A stretch of DNA of 8,709 nucleotides from Akkermansia muciniphila (lineage in GTDB: Bacteria > Verrucomicrobiota > Verrucomicrobiia > Limisphaerales > UBA9464): contig CAMCFL010000102.1 in NCBI GenBank assembly GCA_945873715.1, positions 1 to 8,709 of the forward strand, read 5' to 3'. Made by a program: the position numbers and the translations under genes. This document shows, piece after piece, positions 5,777-8,709 of this stretch (within the stretch, counting starts at the first letter, position 1; each line of letters begins with the position of its first letter). Below the pieces are notes generated by a model. It was not told the DNA's origin. It made no database searches and saw nothing but the letters and a program-made list of their open reading frames with translations.

Positions 5777-6112
5777 TTACGCCGAAAGGGCCCTGGCGTG
5801 AATCTGCACCCGGCGTTGCAGGCTTCCGCAAACCGCATTGCACAGCTCGAAGATCCCCGGGTCCGAGATGTGGTAGAAGACGCTCGAACCGTCGCGGCGA
5901 CGTCCGACGATGCCGGCCTCGGCGAGGGCCTGGAGGTGGCGGGAGGTATTGGCCTGGGTGAGGCTGGTGGCCTCGACGAGTTGGGAAACGTTGAGTTCGC
6001 CGTTGCGGAGGGATTGGAGGAGACGGAGGCGCGACGGTTCGCCGAGGACCCGGAATCGGGCGGCGACCAGTTCGAGGGCCGCATCGGAGAGGGCGACGGG
6101 CGATTTTGCCAT
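5777..6112 (-). CDS. ArsR/SmtB-family transcriptional repressor
   Basis: A 111-residue winged-helix regulator. FRVLGEPSRLRLLQSL (20-35) is the typical ArsR dimer/DNA-binding entry helix. NVSQLVEATSLTQANTSRHLQALAEAGIV (41-69) is the helix-turn-helix, and GRRRDGSSVFYHISD (70-84) is the wing. The metal-binding ELCVC motif of classical ArsR is absent. The only cysteines are Cys91 and Cys95 in the last helix (ELCNAVCGSL), a possible effector site by analogy with thiol- or metal-sensing relatives (inference). ATG 6112 is chosen because homology begins there. The open frame continues upstream to 6253, but that part overlaps the divergent gene and is not family-like. There is no Shine-Dalgarno, so the mRNA may have little or no leader. 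It is divergent from the DUF2892-RND operon, separated by 63 nt, and probably represses that operon and itself. Confidence 0.9.
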   Translation of the reverse strand: MAKSPVALSDAALELVAARFRVLGEPSRLRLLQSLRNGELNVSQLVEATSLTQANTSRHLQALAEAGIVGRRRDGSSVFYHISDPGIFELCNAVCGSLQRRVQIHARALSA

Positions 6113-6175
6113 GGGGAGAGAAAAGTGCAAAATCCAGCTTGCGTCAACACATATGCTTTTATACTCATAGTCTGT
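6113..6175. promoter_or_regulatory. Divergent promoter/operator region between arsR-type and DUF2892 genes
   Basis: This is the one clearly AT-rich island of the window. On the + strand TATACT at 6160-6165 is a good -10 candidate, with ttgcgt at 6139-6144 as a weak -35 (15-nt spacer). It would start transcription only a few nt before ATG 6176. On the - strand ttgacg (complement of 6142-6147) is a good -35, and a poor -10, ttttct, follows at 17 nt. Short dyads such as tatg/cata (6153-6170) and atac/gtat (6161-6177) overlap the + strand -10, as expected for an ArsR operator, but none is long enough to define the site. Confidence 0.5.
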
Positions 6176-6427
6176 ATGAAGACAGAAATGATCATTCGTA
6201 TCCTCGCCGGAACCCTCGTTCTCACCTCCATCGTGCTCTCGCGCTATGCCCATGCCAATTGGCTGATCCTGGCCGCCTTCGTCGGTGCCAACCTGATCCA
6301 GTCGGCCTTCACCGGTTTCTGTCCCGCCGAGATGATCGTCAACCGTCTGCGCGGTGGGCAGGGTGGCTCCGGCGGTGGCGGTTGCTGCAACGGCGGGGGT
6401 TCCGGTTCCAAGGATACCGCGCTCTGA
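6176..6427 (+). CDS. DUF2892 (YgaP transmembrane-type) small membrane protein with Gly-rich Cys-Cys tail
   Basis: An 83-residue protein. The RILAGTLVLTSIVLS...NWLILAAFVGANLIQSAFTGFCPAEMIV pattern (8-55) is the DUF2892 / YgaP inner-membrane domain: two membrane helices at about 7-22 and 28-44, then the family signature FTGFCP (45-50) with Cys49. In YgaP this domain anchors a rhodanese; here it stands alone. The tail at 60-78 is almost all Gly and Ser with adjacent Cys70-Cys71 and one Asn, an unusual extension that might bind metal or sulfur (inference). ATG 6176 begins the family match; no Shine-Dalgarno is seen, in line with a very short leader. The adaptor gene starts 18 nt after its stop, so they form one operon under the divergent ArsR-type regulator. 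Confidence 0.85.
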   Translation: MKTEMIIRILAGTLVLTSIVLSRYAHANWLILAAFVGANLIQSAFTGFCPAEMIVNRLRGGQGGSGGGGCCNGGGSGSKDTAL

Positions 6428-6445
6428 GCCCTATCTCCTGAGCTG

Positions 6446-7480
6446 ATGAAGACGGCATTCCCCCCTTTGCCTCGCTGGCTGGCCATCGTCTGCGCGGTGT
6501 GCTTCGGGCTCGGGTGCCGCCCGGACCCGGTGCCGACCCCGGGCGCTTTCCTGTCCCCGGCCCGCGTGACGGTCCAGACCGTGGAGTGGACGCCCTACGT
6601 CGGGACGGAGGAAGTGGTGGGAACCGTCCGGGCGCAACGCCGCACGGTGGTGGAATCCAAGGTCATGGGCCGGATCGTGAGTCTGGAGTCCCGCCTGGGG
6701 CAGGCGGTGCGGACCGGAGATCTCTTGGTCCAATTGGAAGCGCCCGAGTTGCTGGCCCGACGCGAGCAAGCCCGCGTGGTGCTGGAGCAGTCGGCCCGGG
6801 AACGCGACCGTTTCCAGGGGTTGGTGCAGCAGAAGACCGTCTCGCCCCAGGAGTTTGACGTGGTGGAATCGCGTTGGCGGGTGGCGACCGCGGCGTTGGC
6901 AGAAGCGGAGACGATGTTGGGCTACGCCCGGGTGGTCGCGCCGTTCGACGCGGCCGTCAGCCGGAAGTTGGCGGAGGTTGGCGACCTGGCGACACCGGGA
7001 CGGCCGCTGCTGGAGTTGGAAGTGCCCGGTGAACTCCGCCTGGAAGCCGACGTGGGCGAAGCCCTGATCGAACGGTTGCAGCCGCAGCAGACGGTATCCG
7101 TCCGGGTGGGACGCGACACGGTCCTGACGGGGAAGATCGCCGAGATCGCGCCAGCGGCGGATCCGGTCAGCCGAACCTTCCTGGTGAAGGTGGACCTGAC
7201 GAATCCGGCGGGGGTTCGATCCGGTCAGTTTGGCCGGCTCGCGGTGCCGCTGGGCGCGTCCCCAATCCTGCGGGTTCCGACGACCGCCGTGCTTCGCCGG
7301 GGGCAACTGGAGTTCGTCATGATCGCCGTCGAGGGCACGGCACGACTCCGGTTGGCGCGGACCGGGCGTGTACTGGGGGACGCGGTTGAATTGATCTCCG
7401 GAGTGGAACCGGGCGAGCGGGTCGTCGTGGGCGGGGTGGCGTCGGTGGTCGACGGCCAGAAGCTCGAGGTGACGCCATGA
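6446..7480 (+). CDS. RND efflux periplasmic adaptor (membrane fusion lipoprotein, HlyD/AcrA type)
   Basis: 344 residues. The N-terminus has a hydrophobic stretch and a plausible lipobox GLGC with the lipid-accepting Cys24, so it is likely an inner-membrane-anchored periplasmic lipoprotein. The order of domains is typical: first lipoyl half-motif VESKVMGRIVSLESRLGQ (about 69-86), an alpha-hairpin (about 99-160), second lipoyl half YARVVAPFDAAVSRKLAEVGD (about 165-185), beta-barrel (about 195-275, with PVSRTFLVKVDL) and a membrane-proximal part (RVPTTAVLRRGQ onward, ending GVEPGERVVVGG). The hairpin is rather short. It links the RND pump to an outer-membrane channel; no channel gene is visible in this window. 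Its stop TGA (7478-7480) overlaps the permease ATG, indicating coupling. Confidence 0.93.
   Translation: MKTAFPPLPRWLAIVCAVCFGLGCRPDPVPTPGAFLSPARVTVQTVEWTPYVGTEEVVGTVRAQRRTVVESKVMGRIVSLESRLGQAVRTGDLLVQLEAPELLARREQARVVLEQSARERDRFQGLVQQKTVSPQEFDVVESRWRVATAALAEAETMLGYARVVAPFDAAVSRKLAEVGDLATPGRPLLELEVPGELRLEADVGEALIERLQPQQTVSVRVGRDTVLTGKIAEIAPAADPVSRTFLVKVDLTNPAGVRSGQFGRLAVPLGASPILRVPTTAVLRRGQLEFVMIAVEGTARLRLARTGRVLGDAVELISGVEPGERVVVGGVASVVDGQKLEVTP
7466..7471 (+). promoter_or_regulatory. Ribosome binding site of the RND permease gene
   Basis: gaggtg sits 5 nt before the ATG at 7477, inside the end of the adaptor gene. It supports the ATGA-overlap start of the permease. Confidence 0.65.
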
Positions 7481-8709
7481 GTGCCCGCGAACCGGCGCGT
7501 CCGCTCGGACTGGCAGGACGGGTCGCCGCGGCGTTCGTCGATTCCAAGCTGACCCCGCTGCTGGTGGTGGCGTCGGTCCTGCTCGGTCTGGCCGCGCTCA
7601 TTCTGTTGCCGCGGGAAGAGGAACCGCAGATCCGGGTGCCCATGATCGACGTGATGGTGTCGATGCCTGGGTCGGGTGCGCGCGAGGTGGAGGAACGGGC
7701 GACGCGCCCGATGGAGAAGCTGCTCTGGGAAGTGCCGGGAGTGGAATACCTCTACTCAACCTCACGCGAAGGGGAGGCGCTGGTGATCGTGCGGTTCCAG
7801 GTGGGATCGGATCCCGACACCAGCCTGGTGAAGATCAGCGAGAAGCTCCGTTCCAACTTCGATCGCATTCCGCACGGGGTGACCTTCCCCTTGATCAAGC
7901 CCCGGTCGATCGACGATGTGCCGATCCTGGCGCTGACCCTGCACGGCAAGCGGTACGATCACCTCGCCCTCCGTCGGGTCGTCGCCCAGTTGGACGACGC
8001 GGTGAAGCAGGTGCCGCAGGTGGCCGAGACCACCATCATCGGCGGGGCCCGGCGACAGGTCCGGGTGCTGCTGGATCCGGTCCGGCTCTCCTCCCGTGGG
8101 CTGACGGCGGCGGGGATCATCCCCATGGTGCAGCAGGCCAACCGGCAGTTCCGCTCGGGGACGGTGACGGCCACCAACCGCGAGATCGTGGTGGAGACGG
8201 GCGCGTTCCTGACCCGACCGGAAGAGGTGGGCCAGGTCGTCGTTGGGGTGTCCGGGGGACGTCCGGTGGCACTGCGGGAAGTGGCCGAGGTGGTGGACGG
8301 AGCCGAGGAAGGCACCCAGTACGTGTTCCACGGACGGGGCAGCCAGGCCGGGGGAACGGGGGAAGAGGAGGCGGCCGTGACCCTGAGCATCGCCAAGCGC
8401 CCCGGGGCGAATGCCATCTCGGTTGCGGAAGCGGTTCTGCGGAAGGTGGACACGCTACGCGGGCGCATCCTGCCCGCCGATCTCGAGGTGAGCATCACCC
8501 GTCACTACGGCGCGACGGCTGCGGAGAAGTCCAATGAGCTGTTGCTCCACATGGGGATCGCCGTGGTGAGTGTGGTGGTCCTGATCTGGCTCGTGCTGGG
8601 TTGGCGCGAATCGGGCGTGGTGGGCGTGGCCATTCCCGCGACGCTGGCGTTGACCCTGCTCGTCTTCCTGCTCTGGGGATTCACCCTCAACCGCATCACG
8701 CTCTTCGCC
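7477..8709 (+). CDS. RND efflux transporter permease (AcrB/HAE1-like), 3' partial
   Basis: An open frame of 411 codons with no stop, running off the right edge. It starts at ATG 7477, which overlaps the adaptor stop. It covers the first part of an RND inner-membrane pump, normally about 1000-1050 residues. Membrane helix 1 is at about 26-44, followed by the hallmark PREEEPQIRVPMIDV (45-59), the porter-domain sequence PGSGAREVEERATRPMEKLLWEVPGVEYLYS, and PN1/PN2 subdomain segments such as QVPQVAETTIIGGARRQVRVLLD. The next helices begin near 350 (GIAVVSVVVLIWLVLGW) and the fragment ends at TLNRITLFA, just before the conserved helix-4 region carrying the proton-relay Asp residues, which is outside the window. 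The substrate class (drug, metal or other) cannot be read from this fragment. It is co-transcribed with the adaptor and DUF2892 genes. Confidence 0.95.
   Translation, partial: MSAREPARPLGLAGRVAAAFVDSKLTPLLVVASVLLGLAALILLPREEEPQIRVPMIDVMVSMPGSGAREVEERATRPMEKLLWEVPGVEYLYSTSREGEALVIVRFQVGSDPDTSLVKISEKLRSNFDRIPHGVTFPLIKPRSIDDVPILALTLHGKRYDHLALRRVVAQLDDAVKQVPQVAETTIIGGARRQVRVLLDPVRLSSRGLTAAGIIPMVQQANRQFRSGTVTATNREIVVETGAFLTRPEEVGQVVVGVSGGRPVALREVAEVVDGAEEGTQYVFHGRGSQAGGTGEEEAAVTLSIAKRPGANAISVAEAVLRKVDTLRGRILPADLEVSITRHYGATAAEKSNELLLHMGIAVVSVVVLIWLVLGWRESGVVGVAIPATLALTLLVFLLWGFTLNRITLFA

Noticed and set aside
5705..6175. Long + strand frame in phase with the DUF2892 gene
   Set aside because: The upstream part is antisense to the arsR-type gene and crosses the hairpin repeat. 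The DUF2892 match begins only at 6176.
6113..6253. N-terminal extension of the ArsR-type protein to 6253
   Set aside because: It overlaps the divergent promoter and the DUF2892 start, and the extra residues do not match the family; homology begins at ATG 6112.
7752..8498. Several - strand open frames within the right end
   Set aside because: They are shadows of the RND permease gene on the + strand, which stays open to the window edge and carries clear family motifs.

Overview
This GC-rich window looks like chromosomal DNA from a member of the Verrucomicrobiota. That placement is an inference. It rests on the 168-residue helical/Pro-Ala-linker protein, which resembles proteins I associate with that phylum, on a short secreted ceramidase-fold hydrolase, and on 9-bp minisatellites and palindromic intergenic repeats of a kind common in such genomes. 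No rRNA, tRNA, CRISPR array, transposase or phage gene is visible.

Left part (1-3057, + strand): the 3' two thirds of an acyl-CoA synthetase gene (cut by the window edge), an intergenic block holding an inverted pair of 9-bp repeats, a plant-type wax-synthase-like MBOAT acyltransferase, a four-helix membrane protein whose start lies 1 nt past the MBOAT stop, and the small two-part hypothetical protein. An enzyme that makes acyl-CoA next to an enzyme family that transfers acyl groups from CoA to alcohols suggests a neutral-lipid or wax-ester function, unproven.

Middle part (3081-5488, - strand): a two-gene unit, transcribed right to left, of a NagB-like sugar-phosphate isomerase/deaminase homologue followed by an exported neutral/alkaline ceramidase-family protein. 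The ceramidase start codon lies inside a second copy of the 9-bp minisatellite. Between this unit and the next lies a 288-bp gene-free stretch with two tandem 76-bp repeats, each made of two hairpins with complementary loops.

Right part (5777-8709): an ArsR-type repressor (- strand) diverges from a + strand operon of a DUF2892/YgaP-type small membrane protein with a Gly-rich Cys-Cys tail, an RND periplasmic adaptor lipoprotein, and an RND permease that runs off the window. This is a compact regulator-plus-efflux module. The C-terminal Cys pair of the regulator and the Cys residues of the small membrane protein hint at a thiol- or metal-related signal, which is inference.

Most noteworthy are the ArsR/DUF2892/RND module, the eukaryote-like wax-synthase locus, the NagB homologue with altered catalytic residues, and two repeat families, one of which supplies a gene's start codon.
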